In this document: piece by piece, positions 50,331 through 61,625 of the stretch
Layout: every line of letters begins with the position of its first letter
Numbering within the stretch: the stretch's first letter is position 1
Source of the DNA: Flavobacterium sp.
Lineage (GTDB): Bacteria > Bacteroidota > Bacteroidia > Flavobacteriales > Flavobacteriaceae
Direction of reading: 5' to 3'
Assembly (NCBI RefSeq): GCF_028689845.1
Contig: NZ_JAQVCH010000013.1
Span: forward strand, 1-64,000
DNA: 64,000 nt
Notes under the pieces: model-generated
What the model was told of the DNA's origin: nothing
The model's database searches: none
The model's input: only the letters and a program-made list of their open reading frames with translations
Program-made: the position numbers and the translations under genes

Positions 50331-50765
50331 TTATTTAGTAAGTCTCATTTCTAAATATTTATTTGTAAAACCCAATTTTGTGTATAAGTGAAAAGCTGGA
50401 TTATCAGGCTCTACATGCAGAGCAATATTTCCTTCGACACTCTCAATCGCCTTTTGCATTAATTTTTTTCCATATCCTTTACCGCGTTGCGAATTGTCAA
50501 CCGCTATATAAACCAAAATGTTTTCTGGGATATAATCTTTCATTCCGGTGTTGTTCATAATCACAATTCCTACTATTTCTTGCTCGTCAATTCCTATGAT
50601 AATGGTTCCTCCTTTTTGCGGATTCATTGCATAATCGATGCATTTGAGAATATCCTCGGTCTTATCGCCATATTGCTCTAAATGGTTGAATAAAAAACTA
50701 GCAATTACTTGTGGTGTATAAGTAGAATGTAAACCTGTTTGTGGAGTAATAATTTGAAATTTCAT
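50331..50765 (-). CDS. GNAT family N-acetyltransferase
   Basis: VYIAVDNSQRGKGYGKKLMQKAIE; HLYTKLGF; start moved to ATG 50765. Confidence 0.9.
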   Translation of the reverse strand: MKFQIITPQTGLHSTYTPQVIASFLFNHLEQYGDKTEDILKCIDYAMNPQKGGTIIIGIDEQEIVGIVIMNNTGMKDYIPENILVYIAVDNSQRGKGYGKKLMQKAIESVEGNIALHVEPDNPAFHLYTKLGFTNKYLEMRLTK

Positions 50766-51152
50766 ACTGTAATCAAAGGAATGTTTGTGCAATTTAACTT
50801 GCAAATTTATTCTTCATTTTTAATAATTAAATGCTTGAAAAGGGTTTTTCCCTAAGCTAGAGTGTGGCATGACACTCGATTAAATTGACCTAGATTTCTG
50901 ATGGTGGAGAAATCAAATAAATGGATGAAAAAGAATTTCTATATTCTTTTAAGGTTATCCGAATCAATTTGTGATATTAATGCAAAGGTACGTAAATATT
51001 TTTAAGTGAGTTTTTATTCTGATAATCAATGTTTTATGTTGGCTTTTGATTGCTGTTTATAAAGGTAGAGTTCGTTTTTTTAAAATAATTTACTTTTTTG
51101 GTGCTTTCTATCAATCTATTTTTGATATTTGTAATAGATAAATTTACACGCC

Positions 51153-52688
51153 ATGTTAGTTAAAGTATTTGGAAGTGCCGTTTTCGGTGTGGAAGCAACC
51201 ACGATTACCGTAGAAGTAAATATTGATAAAGGAATTGGGTACCACTTGGTTGGCCTTCCCGACAATGCTATCAAAGAGAGTAGTTACCGCATTGCAGCGG
51301 CTCTTAAAAACAACAATTATTCCTTACCTGGAAAAAAAATCACCATCAACATGGCTCCGGCCGATTTGCGAAAAGAAGGATCAGCTTATGATTTAACGCT
51401 GGCCATTGGCATTTTAGTAGCTTCAGGCCAAATTCAAGCCGATGAATTGCAACACTATGTCATTATGGGCGAATTGTCATTAGATGGCGGTTTACAACCT
51501 ATCAAAGGAGCGTTGTCTATTGCGATTAAGGCGAAAGAAGAGGGGTTTAAAGGCTTTATTCTGCCTAAGCAAAACGTAAAAGAAGCCGCCATTGTTGAAG
51601 GTTTGAATGTATATGGTGTTGACAATGTAATGGAAGTAATTGATTTTTTTGAAGGAAGAGGCACCTTAGAACCGACAATTATTGATACAAAAGAAGAGTT
51701 TTCAAAAACCTTAGATTTTCCAGAATTTGATTTTTCAGATGTAAAAGGACAAGAAAGTATCAAGCGTTGTATGGAAATTGCGGCAGCTGGCGGACACAAT
51801 ATTATTTTGATTGGACCGCCTGGTTCCGGAAAAACAATGCTTGCCAAACGTTTGCCTAGTATTTTACCGCCGATGACAATGAAAGAAGCGTTGGAAACAA
51901 CCAAAATACATTCGGTAGCTGGAAAAACAAAAGAAGCAGGATTGATGAGTCAACGACCGTTTAGGAGCCCACATCACACCGCATCATCCGTTTCTTTAGT
52001 CGGTGGAGGAAGTTATCCACAACCAGGAGAAATCTCATTAGCTCACAATGGCGTATTGTTTTTAGATGAATTACCTGAGTTTAAACGAGAAGTCTTGGAA
52101 GTTATGCGACAACCGTTAGAAGATAGAGAAGTAACCATCTCAAGAGCCAAATTTACGATTACCTATCCCTCGTCGTTTATGTTAGTGGCCAGTATGAATC
52201 CGAGTCCGAGTGGCTATTTTAATGACCCGGATGCACCGCTGAGTTCTTCGCCAGCGGAAATGCAACGTTATTTGAGTAAAATTTCAGGTCCTTTATTAGA
52301 TCGAATTGATATTCATATTGAAGTCACACCCGTTCCTTTTGAAAAATTGACTGAAACTCGAAAAGCAGAAAGCAGTATAGAAATTAGAAAGCGGGTAACG
52401 CAAGCTCGAATGATTCAAACAAACCGATTTGAAAGCATGCCTTCTATTCATTACAATGCACAAATGAGTAGTAAACTGATTCGAGAATTTTGTGTGTTAG
52501 ACGACACTTCTTTACAATTATTAAAAACAGCAATGGAACGTTTGAATTTATCGGCAAGAGCTTATGATCGCATTTTGAAAGTAGCCCGAACGATTGCTGA
52601 TTTAGAAAATAGCGAATTGCTTAAACCGACTCATATTGCTGAAGCGATTCAGTATAGAAGTTTAGATAGAGAAGGATGGTTGGGATAA
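51153..52688 (+). CDS. comM: YifB family Mg chelatase-like AAA ATPase (ComM)
   Basis: [64 protein letters not shown]. Confidence 0.96.
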   Translation: MLVKVFGSAVFGVEATTITVEVNIDKGIGYHLVGLPDNAIKESSYRIAAALKNNNYSLPGKKITINMAPADLRKEGSAYDLTLAIGILVASGQIQADELQHYVIMGELSLDGGLQPIKGALSIAIKAKEEGFKGFILPKQNVKEAAIVEGLNVYGVDNVMEVIDFFEGRGTLEPTIIDTKEEFSKTLDFPEFDFSDVKGQESIKRCMEIAAAGGHNIILIGPPGSGKTMLAKRLPSILPPMTMKEALETTKIHSVAGKTKEAGLMSQRPFRSPHHTASSVSLVGGGSYPQPGEISLAHNGVLFLDELPEFKREVLEVMRQPLEDREVTISRAKFTITYPSSFMLVASMNPSPSGYFNDPDAPLSSSPAEMQRYLSKISGPLLDRIDIHIEVTPVPFEKLTETRKAESSIEIRKRVTQARMIQTNRFESMPSIHYNAQMSSKLIREFCVLDDTSLQLLKTAMERLNLSARAYDRILKVARTIADLENSELLKPTHIAEAIQYRSLDREGWLG

Positions 52689-52699
52689 ATCCGAACGGT

Positions 52700-53554
52700 T
52701 TAATTTAGTTCTGCAAACGTATCGCCTAAACGAATATCACCCGATTTAAAACCTTTTCCAAACCATTTTACGCGTTGTTCCGAAGTACCATGTGTGAATG
52801 AATCAGGAACGACGTGGCCTTGCATTTTTTTCTGGATGGCATCATCACCAACGGCTTGAGCAGCACTAAGAGCTTCTTCAATATCGCCTTCATCCAAATA
52901 TTTTTGGTTGTAATGTGTCCATAATCCGGCATAAAAATCGGCTTGTAATTCTAAGGAAACCGATAGTTTATTTCCTTCTTTCTGACTTGTTTTTTGTTGT
53001 AATTCACGCACTTTTCCAGATGTTCCTAATAAGGTTTGCACATGATGACCTACTTCATGAGCGATAACGTAGGCAATTGCAAAATCGCCTCCTTTTGCTC
53101 CAAAACGGGTGCGTAATTCATCAAAAAAATCTAAATCCATATATACTTTTTGATCACCTGGACAGTAAAATGGGCCCGAAGCGGAAGATGCTCCTCCACA
53201 AGCTGTTTGCACCGACCCGCGGAATAAAACCATTTTGGGTTCGACATACGTCATTCCATTTTCTTGAAAAATTTTATGCCAAACATCTTCAGTATCTGCC
53301 AAAACGGTGGCTACAAATTCGCCCATTTTTTGGTCTTCTTCACTTAAAGGTTGAGCAGGACCAGCAGCTGGTTGTTGCTGCTCCATTTGATTTTGTAGTT
53401 CTTGCATGAGTTGAGCGTTATCGCCTCCCATAAATAGTTGGATAACTAGAAAAACGATTCCAATTATTCCACCACCTGCTACTAGTTTACCGCCAGTTCC
53501 CATTCCTCTTCGGTCTTCCATGTTGGAACTTTGTCTTCTACCTTCCCATTTCAT
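52700..53554 (-). CDS. neutral zinc metallopeptidase (YpfJ-like)
   Basis: MKWEGRRQSSNMEDRRG N-terminus; YVIAHEVGHHVQTLLG; ELQADFYAGLW. Confidence 0.95.
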   Translation of the reverse strand: MKWEGRRQSSNMEDRRGMGTGGKLVAGGGIIGIVFLVIQLFMGGDNAQLMQELQNQMEQQQPAAGPAQPLSEEDQKMGEFVATVLADTEDVWHKIFQENGMTYVEPKMVLFRGSVQTACGGASSASGPFYCPGDQKVYMDLDFFDELRTRFGAKGGDFAIAYVIAHEVGHHVQTLLGTSGKVRELQQKTSQKEGNKLSVSLELQADFYAGLWTHYNQKYLDEGDIEEALSAAQAVGDDAIQKKMQGHVVPDSFTHGTSEQRVKWFGKGFKSGDIRLGDTFAELN

Positions 53555-53597
53555 AATTGCGTGTTTTTGATTGATATAAAATTAAAAAAAGTATTTC

Positions 53598-56500
53598 TTA
53601 TTTAACCCATTTTGCAATAATTTCTTCTAAACTTCCTTTAATTATTGGTTTAGAAACATAATCATTCATGCCGATATTTAAACATTTTTCTTTTTCACCT
53701 ACAACAGTTCCGGCTGTTAGAGCGATAATGGGAACCGTTTTGCCATTGCTTAATTTTCTAATTTCTTCGGTCGCTTCATAACCATTCATCACTGGCATTT
53801 GAATATCCATAAAAATAATATCAAATGGGCTTTCTTGAAATTTTTCCAAAGCTTCTAAACCGTTTGAAACACCACTTATTTTAGCATTCGGCATGATTTT
53901 CTTTAATAAGGTTTTGGCCAATAAAGCATTGATGTTATTATCTTCTACGATTAAAATATTTTTAAGTAATAGATTTTGATAAACATATTCTTCATCAACT
54001 TGTATCGATTTAGGAAAGTTTTCGCCTTCTTTACTGGAGGATTGAATGTCAATATCAAAATAAAATGTACTTCCTTTATTGGGTTCGCTATCTAACTGCA
54101 ACTTACTATTCATGAGCGAAAGCAATTTATTAGAAATACTCAATCCGAGCCCTGTTCCGCCATACTGTCTGGTGGTAGAATTATCTTCTTGTGAAAACGC
54201 ATCAAAAATCTTCATTTGATTTTCTCTTCTAATTCCAATTCCGGTATCGATTACAGAAAAACGCAATCGGGTTTGATGTGTGGTGATTTTTTCTAAAACG
54301 CTCACGGTTAATTTTATTTTTCCTTTTGAAGTGAATTTAACCGCGTTTCCGAGTAAATTAATTAAAATCTGTTTGAGTCGAATAGGGTCAATCCATATCG
54401 TAACTGGAACTTCATTATTGAGGTGTAAATCGACATCAATTTTCTTTTGTATGGCATCAAATTTAATGGTATCAATTACTTCGCGAGCTAAATCACCGAT
54501 ATTCGTTTCTTCAATTACTAATTCTAAATTACCTGATTCAATTTTTGAAAAATCTAAAATATCATTAATTACACTCATCAAAGATTTGGCCGACTGACTG
54601 ACGGTTTTCATGTATTTAGCTTGTGATTTTTCTAAATTTGAGTTCATCAATAAATCGGTAAAGCCAATAATACCATTTAAAGGGGTTCGGATTTCATGAC
54701 TCATATTAGCCAAAAATTCGGATTTTGCTTTATTCGCAGCGATAGCCATTTCTTTTTCTTTTATGGCTGCTTCTTGTAGTTTCCTTTCGGTAATATCGAT
54801 AAAAATACCTTCTATAAACTCAATTTTATTGTCTTTACTAATAACATCACCAAATTCCTCTACCCAAACAATTCGGTCGTCTTTATGGATAATTCGGTAG
54901 ATAAAGTGAATTTTCTGACCGCTACTTAATGCATAGTTTTGGTCGTTTATAACCCGATCACGATCTTCAGGATGAATGATATCTAAATAAGAAATTACAT
55001 TATTTAAGAAATCTTCTTTTGGATACCCCGTTAAATTTAAAATTTCATTATTTAGATAAATTTTGGTGAATTTAGAATCATATTTGGAAAGGTAAATCGT
55101 TCCTGGAATGTTATCTGCTAACAGTTTGAAACGCGTTTCACTATCGTTAATAATGCTTTCGTTGATGTTTCGTTCTAGGGCAGACGAGATGTTGTTGACT
55201 AAGGTTTGAAGCATGTTTATTTCATCTTCTGTCCAAATTCTTTCTGTACTACAATCATCAAAACCGATAAAACCGTAAAGGGAATCTTTAACAAAAATTG
55301 GAAATATAAGGATGGATAAAACATCTTGAGCTATTAACATTTCTTTCAGTTTGCTCTCAAAAATATTTCGTACAATTTTGTTATAAGGTTTGTTCTTTTT
55401 TAGGGGAATAATCATGTCTAAAACTACTTCAAAAGGTAAATCTTGAAGTTCTTGATTTTCAAGTTCAACACTTATTTCGTCATTTGTCCATTCAAATTGT
55501 TGGGAAACAATTCTTTTGGATTCGTTCACATTAAAATAATAAACACGATCTACATTGGTTACTTTGCCAACCGTTTCTAAAATTTTATCAAAAACATCAA
55601 AAAGGTTTTTATTGGATAGAATTTTTTCGGAGATTTTAGTAATCGCCGTTAAAACATTACTCTTTTTTTGAAGTGTATCTTCAATTGTTTTTCTTTTTAA
55701 AGTTTCAATTCCTAATGAAATAATTTCAGAGACAGAACGGGTAAAATTAATATCTTCATTATCCCAAAACCGCATGGTATCGGTCGCTTCAAAACAAATA
55801 ATCCCGAATAATTTTCCATTAATAAAAACAGGATAATCTAACAAAGAAATTATATTGTGATCTTTGAAATAAAAACTTAATAATTCAGAAGTTTCTCTTT
55901 GTCGGCTCACATCGGATGCAATAATCATTTGTTCCTTTTCTATGGATTCAAAATAAATTGGTAAATCTTTTTTGTGTAAAACAAGATGATTAGAATGGGT
56001 ATTTGTTTTGAGATCATATAAATCTTGGCATTCAATTCGGTCAGGATAATAATTCCAAAAACTTATGCGTTGGATGCCTGAAGCATTTGCAATATTTTCG
56101 AAAATCACTTTTAAGATTGGAGTAATACTGTCAAATATGGCAAAACTTGTTGTAGAAAGTTTTGCCAAGGCATTGTTGTATTTTTTTATTTTTTCTTGTC
56201 TATCGGCTCGTTCAACTTCTAAATTTCTAAATAAGGTAATATCACGGCTAATACCCATGTAGCCCATAATTTCATTTTGAATGTTTTGTTTGATGGTTAC
56301 TTTTTGAGAAACCCAGACTTCTTCTCCCGTTTTCTTTAAAATTGGGAATTCCATCACCGTATAATTATCGATTTCACCAATATTTAAAATGTAATAATTC
56401 ACTACTTTTTCACGATAATCCTCACGGATTAATTCGCCAAAATGCATATTCATTAGTTCCTCAAGTTCATATTCTAATAAGGTACACGCAAAAGAGTTAA

Positions 56501-57644
56501 TATATGAAAATTGTCCGTATTGATTCGTTTCAAAGATAATATCTGTGGCACTTTCTACTAGATTTTCATAACGGTGTTCAATTTCAATTTGTTCGGAAAC
56601 GTCATTTCCAATACCAACAAAAAGGTTTTCGCCAAATTGTTTATCAACCCATTGAATGAATTTAAATTTACCGTCTTTAGCCATTAACCTTCTGGTATAC
56701 ATTCTGTTTTGTTGGTAAGTATCGTGGTATGCTTCACCAATAAACTCCTCGTCGTTGGTAAGCTCCCAAAAGCCCATTCCTAAAACTTCCTCTTGATTAT
56801 ATCCTAAAATATCCTTTACACTTTCACTACAAAAAGTAAGTTCTCCTTTTATGTTAGTTGCTATGACTAGCGATTTTCCTTTGTTTACAATTTCATTTGC
56901 AAATAGAAATTTTTCATGATTATTTTGAAAAGCAACGTGTTTAGTTTGGTTTATGATGATAATGAGCAAACAGTAAATGGCCATTAACATTCCAATATTT
57001 AAAGAAATAAAGCCCAGAAAGATAAATGTAATGATGAGAGTTGTAATCGAAATAATATAGGCTAAATAATGTTTGTAATTATTAAAGACATTATAAGAAA
57101 ACAATACAATAATCAATATGCCAGAGAATGTTACTAATTCAAAAGGTCTTAAAACTAAATTGACAAGTACATTGGTTGAAAAAAGCACATAACTTAATGA
57201 AAATAAGATTGATATGTTTTTTTCAATGTATTTTACTTTGTAGCTAAGAAGATAAATTAGAATAAATAAAATCCCAAAACTATAACTTTGAATAATAATG
57301 GAATAGGTTCTAATTTTAAAAACTACATACAGTGTTTCTACCAATGGAATAAGAACACCAAAATAGAGAAAATATAAGCGATAGAGGTAAATGTCGTTTT
57401 TTATATCGGTGTATTCAGAAACAAAATCCTTGGAAAAAGTAGTATGTCTTTTATTCAAAAATAAAAACATGGCTATCACTAAAAGTATCAGAATGATGAA
57501 TAACCAATAATGTTGATTAAAGTTTTCTAGCGTAGTAAGTTGAGTTTCTGCGTTACTAAAATAAATTTCTTTGGGTTGAGTTGCACCATTGGAGAAATTT
57601 AAAATATCAACAAAAAATAAGTTAAAAAAAAATGATAGGGGCAT
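53598..57644 (-). CDS. membrane hybrid histidine kinase, PAS/GAF/PAS-HisKA-HATPase-REC (1348 aa)
   Basis: H-box [54 protein letters not shown]...[18 protein letters not shown]. Confidence 0.93.
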   Translation of the reverse strand: MPLSFFFNLFFVDILNFSNGATQPKEIYFSNAETQLTTLENFNQHYWLFIILILLVIAMFLFLNKRHTTFSKDFVSEYTDIKNDIYLYRLYFLYFGVLIPLVETLYVVFKIRTYSIIIQSYSFGILFILIYLLSYKVKYIEKNISILFSLSYVLFSTNVLVNLVLRPFELVTFSGILIIVLFSYNVFNNYKHYLAYIISITTLIITFIFLGFISLNIGMLMAIYCLLIIIINQTKHVAFQNNHEKFLFANEIVNKGKSLVIATNIKGELTFCSESVKDILGYNQEEVLGMGFWELTNDEEFIGEAYHDTYQQNRMYTRRLMAKDGKFKFIQWVDKQFGENLFVGIGNDVSEQIEIEHRYENLVESATDIIFETNQYGQFSYINSFACTLLEYELEELMNMHFGELIREDYREKVVNYYILNIGEIDNYTVMEFPILKKTGEEVWVSQKVTIKQNIQNEIMGYMGISRDITLFRNLEVERADRQEKIKKYNNALAKLSTTSFAIFDSITPILKVIFENIANASGIQRISFWNYYPDRIECQDLYDLKTNTHSNHLVLHKKDLPIYFESIEKEQMIIASDVSRQRETSELLSFYFKDHNIISLLDYPVFINGKLFGIICFEATDTMRFWDNEDINFTRSVSEIISLGIETLKRKTIEDTLQKKSNVLTAITKISEKILSNKNLFDVFDKILETVGKVTNVDRVYYFNVNESKRIVSQQFEWTNDEISVELENQELQDLPFEVVLDMIIPLKKNKPYNKIVRNIFESKLKEMLIAQDVLSILIFPIFVKDSLYGFIGFDDCSTERIWTEDEINMLQTLVNNISSALERNINESIINDSETRFKLLADNIPGTIYLSKYDSKFTKIYLNNEILNLTGYPKEDFLNNVISYLDIIHPEDRDRVINDQNYALSSGQKIHFIYRIIHKDDRIVWVEEFGDVISKDNKIEFIEGIFIDITERKLQEAAIKEKEMAIAANKAKSEFLANMSHEIRTPLNGIIGFTDLLMNSNLEKSQAKYMKTVSQSAKSLMSVINDILDFSKIESGNLELVIEETNIGDLAREVIDTIKFDAIQKKIDVDLHLNNEVPVTIWIDPIRLKQILINLLGNAVKFTSKGKIKLTVSVLEKITTHQTRLRFSVIDTGIGIRRENQMKIFDAFSQEDNSTTRQYGGTGLGLSISNKLLSLMNSKLQLDSEPNKGSTFYFDIDIQSSSKEGENFPKSIQVDEEYVYQNLLLKNILIVEDNNINALLAKTLLKKIMPNAKISGVSNGLEALEKFQESPFDIIFMDIQMPVMNGYEATEEIRKLSNGKTVPIIALTAGTVVGEKEKCLNIGMNDYVSKPIIKGSLEEIIAKWVK

Positions 57645-57698
57645 TTCTTTGTTCAGTTAAAATGGTTTTGTTTTTGAAGACCAATATATAAAAAAAAG

Positions 57699-57722
57699 AG
57701 TTGCCCCATGAGGACAACTCTA
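57699..57722 (-). terminator. terminator downstream of 57747-58535 gene
   Basis: minus strand agagttg tcctcatgggg caactct followed by TTTTTTT. Confidence 0.75.
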
Positions 57723-57746
57723 CTTTTTATTAATTTTTTGCTAATA

Positions 57747-58535
57747 TTATTCAAACGTAGTGCCAATTTCTTCAATTTCACTCGATTCTTTCATCGGAAT
57801 GAGATGCGTATAAATAGTATAAGTTAAAGAGTACCAAAAAGGCATGGTGAAAATTATTCCGATACAAAGACCAAAAAGCCCGATTAAAATTCCAATAAAT
57901 CCAACTATTAAAAGGCCAAAAATGATAAAAGGTTGTTTAACTACTAATTGTGCACTTTTTGTAATTGCATTAAGTGCTGTTTGATTACCAAATACAATCA
58001 GCGGAACTGTTAAAACGGTGAAGAAACCGATTATATAACTGATGACTGTTCCTATAATAGTAATTCCAAAATATTCTAAACCAGTGGTAAGTGTCAAATT
58101 AACAATGGTTAATAGTGAAGCAGCAATAAATAATTCTTTAAAATGATGGGTTTTATAATATTCAAAAACAGTTCCTATCGAAAACGGTTTATCCTGCTTG
58201 GCTAAATGAGCCATTTTTAAAAAACCCGCACCAATAGGAGCAAAAAGCCCTGTAATGACAACGACTACTGCTACATAAATGAAAATGCCCACAGCGGTTA
58301 AATCTAATGGATTAAAATCGGTTAACGTTTCGGTTAAATTAGAAGCAGCTCCTACAAAAGCGGCTACAAATACCATTACAACCCCAAATAAAATTAAAAA
58401 CAAGAGCAAGATGGTAATTCCACCGAGTAATGCTATTTTTTTAAAATTTTCAAATGATTTTTCAATAACTAAACCAAAATCTAAAGGATGACTTTGTAGA
58501 ATTGCATCATCTACCATCGTGTTTTTATTTTCCAT
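57747..58535 (-). CDS. uncharacterised multi-TM membrane protein
   Basis: 262 aa, Ala/Gly/Ile-rich hydrophobic segments. Confidence 0.75.
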   Translation of the reverse strand: MENKNTMVDDAILQSHPLDFGLVIEKSFENFKKIALLGGITILLLFLILFGVVMVFVAAFVGAASNLTETLTDFNPLDLTAVGIFIYVAVVVVITGLFAPIGAGFLKMAHLAKQDKPFSIGTVFEYYKTHHFKELFIAASLLTIVNLTLTTGLEYFGITIIGTVISYIIGFFTVLTVPLIVFGNQTALNAITKSAQLVVKQPFIIFGLLIVGFIGILIGLFGLCIGIIFTMPFWYSLTYTIYTHLIPMKESSEIEEIGTTFE

Positions 58536-58546
58536 ATAAAATTATT

Positions 58547-59902
58547 TTAGAGCCAAGATAGAACTTTTTTTATAAATTCCGTTTTTTTAGTATAAGGAGC
58601 ATACCGCAATGGAATATCGCCCCAAGTGGGTTTTTTAACAATTCCTTTTCGATGAGAAAAGGTATCAAAACTCCATTTTCCGTGATAGGAGCCAATTCCG
58701 CTGTGGCCAACGCCGCCAAAAGGAAGCCGCTTATTTGAAAAATGCATAATGCAATCATTCACACAACCTCCACCAAAAGAATAACGAGTAATCATTTTTT
58801 CTGCCATTTTTTTATCTTCAGAAAAAATATATAATGCGAGTGGTTTTTCATAATTTTTAATAATGTTATCGATATCTTTTTCATCGTGATATGAAATAAT
58901 CGGCAGTATTGGGCCAAAGATTTCCTCTTTCATTACTTCGCTTTCTAAAGGCGGTTCATCGAGTAGTGTCGGACTAATATACAACTCCTTTTCGTTAGAT
59001 TGACCACCAAAGAGAACTCGACTAGGGTCTATCATTTTTGTTAATCGATTCCAGTTTTTAGAATTAATTATTCGTGCAAAATCAGCCGTTTCTTCTGGAT
59101 TTTCACCATATGCCCGTTTAATTTCTTTTTGAAGACAGTTTATAAAATTATATTTTTCTTTTCCTTGTACCAAAATATAATCGGGAGCAATACAGGTTTG
59201 TCCCGCATTAAAAAATTTACTCCAAACGATACGTTTGGCTGCTATTTCTAAATTTGCACTTTCATCAATAATACAAGGGTTTTTACCTCCTAATTCTAAG
59301 GTTACTGGTGTAAGGTTTTTAGCGGCAGCAGCGGCAACAATTTTTCCTACAGTTACACTGCCGGTAAAGAAGATGTAATCCCATCTTTTTTCGAGTAACG
59401 ATTGGGTGAATTCAGCTCCACCATGTACAACAACGGCTTGCTTTACATCAAATACGTCTTCTACTATTTTTGTTAAAACTTGTGCCGTATGAAAAGTAAG
59501 TTCAGAAGGTTTTAAAACAACAGTGTTTCCAGCTGCTATAGCTGCAATTAGCGGACTCATAGCAAGTTGAAAAGGATAATTCCAAGGAGCAATGATTAAA
59601 ACACGGCCGTAGGGTTCTGAATAAATATATTCTGTCGAAGGGAAATTAAGTAGGGAAGGCCAAACCCACTTTGGTTTTGCCCATTTTTCTAGATGCGAAA
59701 GGGTATGTTTTATGTCTGAAAGCACATAATGAATCTCAGAAATATAGGTTTCAAAAGAAGGTTTTTTAAAATCTTTTTGTAAAGCTTCAATAATTGCAAC
59801 TTCATTTTTTTGAATGGAATGTAGCAATTTTTTGAGCAATGCTTTTCGTTTATCAATGGTTATAATCGAACTCATTTCAATTTTATTTGGGAATGAATTC
59901 AA
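58547..59902 (-). CDS. aldehyde dehydrogenase family protein (class 3 type)
   Basis: VTLELGGKNPCIID; FNAGQTCIAPDYILV; NKRLPFGGVGHSGIGSYHG. Confidence 0.95.
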   Translation of the reverse strand: MNSFPNKIEMSSIITIDKRKALLKKLLHSIQKNEVAIIEALQKDFKKPSFETYISEIHYVLSDIKHTLSHLEKWAKPKWVWPSLLNFPSTEYIYSEPYGRVLIIAPWNYPFQLAMSPLIAAIAAGNTVVLKPSELTFHTAQVLTKIVEDVFDVKQAVVVHGGAEFTQSLLEKRWDYIFFTGSVTVGKIVAAAAAKNLTPVTLELGGKNPCIIDESANLEIAAKRIVWSKFFNAGQTCIAPDYILVQGKEKYNFINCLQKEIKRAYGENPEETADFARIINSKNWNRLTKMIDPSRVLFGGQSNEKELYISPTLLDEPPLESEVMKEEIFGPILPIISYHDEKDIDNIIKNYEKPLALYIFSEDKKMAEKMITRYSFGGGCVNDCIMHFSNKRLPFGGVGHSGIGSYHGKWSFDTFSHRKGIVKKPTWGDIPLRYAPYTKKTEFIKKVLSWL

Positions 59903-59940
59903 ATATAAACAGAAAAATTAACTTTTGGCAATTTTAGGTT

Positions 59941-60648
59941 TTATTCTGAAATAGTACAATTTTTCCAAATTACATCTTCTGGAACAGGAGCAATGATTTG
60001 GATAAGTTCTTTAGAAACGGGATGCGTAAAAACTAGTTTTCTAGCATGTAAATGAATTCCACCGTCTGGATTACTTCGGTCAAAACCATATTTTAAATCG
60101 CCTTTTATCGGACTGCCAATTGCTTGTAATTGTGCCCGAATTTGATGATGTCTGCCTGTGTGTAATTCGATTTCTAGAACATAGTAATTGTCTAATTTAG
60201 CAATCAAATGGTAGGCTAAGCTTGCTTTTTTACTTTCTGGAACTTCTTTACTATGTGCTTTTGAAGTGTTGTTTTTTTGATTTCTTTTAATGAAATGTAC
60301 CAAAACATCTTCTTCTTTTTCTGGTTTGTTTTTCACAACAGCCCAATACGTTTTTTGTGTTTCTCTAGAACTAAATAAATCATTCATTCTCGTGAGAGCC
60401 TTACTTGTTTTGGCAAACAGAATTAATCCAGAAGTTGGTCGGTCAAGGCGGTGGACAACACCTAAAAAGACTTCGCCGGGCTTATTGTATTTCTCTTTAA
60501 GGTATTCTTTGACGACTTCGGGTAAGGGCTTGTCACCTGAATTGTCGCCTTGGGCAATATCACCCACACGTTTATTGACAACGATTAAGTGATTATCTTC
60601 GTAAAGAATTTGAAGGTTTTCTTTGGTGCTGATTACTTTCATTTTCAA
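59941..60648 (-). CDS. RluA family pseudouridine synthase
   Basis: VVHRLDRPTSGLILFAKTSKA; LHTGRHHQIRAQL. Confidence 0.95.
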   Translation of the reverse strand: MKMKVISTKENLQILYEDNHLIVVNKRVGDIAQGDNSGDKPLPEVVKEYLKEKYNKPGEVFLGVVHRLDRPTSGLILFAKTSKALTRMNDLFSSRETQKTYWAVVKNKPEKEEDVLVHFIKRNQKNNTSKAHSKEVPESKKASLAYHLIAKLDNYYVLEIELHTGRHHQIRAQLQAIGSPIKGDLKYGFDRSNPDGGIHLHARKLVFTHPVSKELIQIIAPVPEDVIWKNCTISE

Positions 60649-60678
60649 ACTTTCAAATTAAAAAACTTTCAAATTTGA

Positions 60679-61497
60679 TTAATACTGCTCATTCTCATTA
60701 GGAAAATCAACACTTTTGACATCAGAAACATAATTTCCAATGGCTTTGGTCATGTCTTCATACAAATTCATATATCGTCTAAGAAAACGCGGACTAAATT
60801 CATGAGTCATTCCAATCATATCATGAAGGACCAAAACTTGACCGTCTACACCATTTCCTGCTCCAATTCCAATCACAGGAATGGAAATGCTTTCAGCTAC
60901 TTTTTGAGCTAATTTGGCTGGAATTTTTTCTAAAACCAAAGCAAAACAACCAATTCGTTCTAATAATTTAGCATCTTCAATTAATTTTTCCGCTTCCGCT
61001 TCTTCTTTAGCTCGAACTGTATAGGTTCCGAATTTATAAATGGATTGTGGAGTTAAACCCAAGTGTCCCATTACGGGAATCCCAGCATTTAGTATTTTTT
61101 TGATTGAATCTTTAATTTCACTTCCTCCTTCTAGTTTCACGGCATGACCACCGCTTTCTTTCATGATACGTATAGAAGAACGCAAGGCTTCTTTAGGGTC
61201 TGATTGATAAGTTCCGAAAGGTAAATCTACAACCACTAACGCTCGTTCACAAGCCCGTACCACTCCACTGGCATGATAAATCATTTGATCAAGTGTGATT
61301 GGTAAAGTGGTTTCATGTCCCGCCATCACATTGCTCGCTGAGTCACCTACTAATATAACATCTACACCAGCAGCATCTACAATTTTAGCCATTGTATAAT
61401 CATAAGCAGTGAGCATTGAAATTTTTTCACCATTAACTTTCATGTCAATAAGCGATTTGGTGGTAATGCGTTTGTAGTCTTTTTTTGCGATGGACAT
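60679..61497 (-). CDS. panB: 3-methyl-2-oxobutanoate hydroxymethyltransferase
   Basis: [50 protein letters not shown]; start moved to 61497. Confidence 0.97.
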   Translation of the reverse strand: MSIAKKDYKRITTKSLIDMKVNGEKISMLTAYDYTMAKIVDAAGVDVILVGDSASNVMAGHETTLPITLDQMIYHASGVVRACERALVVVDLPFGTYQSDPKEALRSSIRIMKESGGHAVKLEGGSEIKDSIKKILNAGIPVMGHLGLTPQSIYKFGTYTVRAKEEAEAEKLIEDAKLLERIGCFALVLEKIPAKLAQKVAESISIPVIGIGAGNGVDGQVLVLHDMIGMTHEFSPRFLRRYMNLYEDMTKAIGNYVSDVKSVDFPNENEQY

Positions 61498-61625
61498 AGT
61501 TTGAGTTTTTAGTAATCGTACTACAAATGTAAGCATTGTAAATTATCCCATAAAATAATTTACAGAAAGATATAACAAAGCCAATTTTATTTCTACATTC
61601 GCTCCGGATTTTTAAATCATTTACA

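Noticed and set aside
51455-51904. 149-aa antisense ORF inside comM
   Set aside because: Opposite a strongly conserved AAA ATPase region; no domain recognised.
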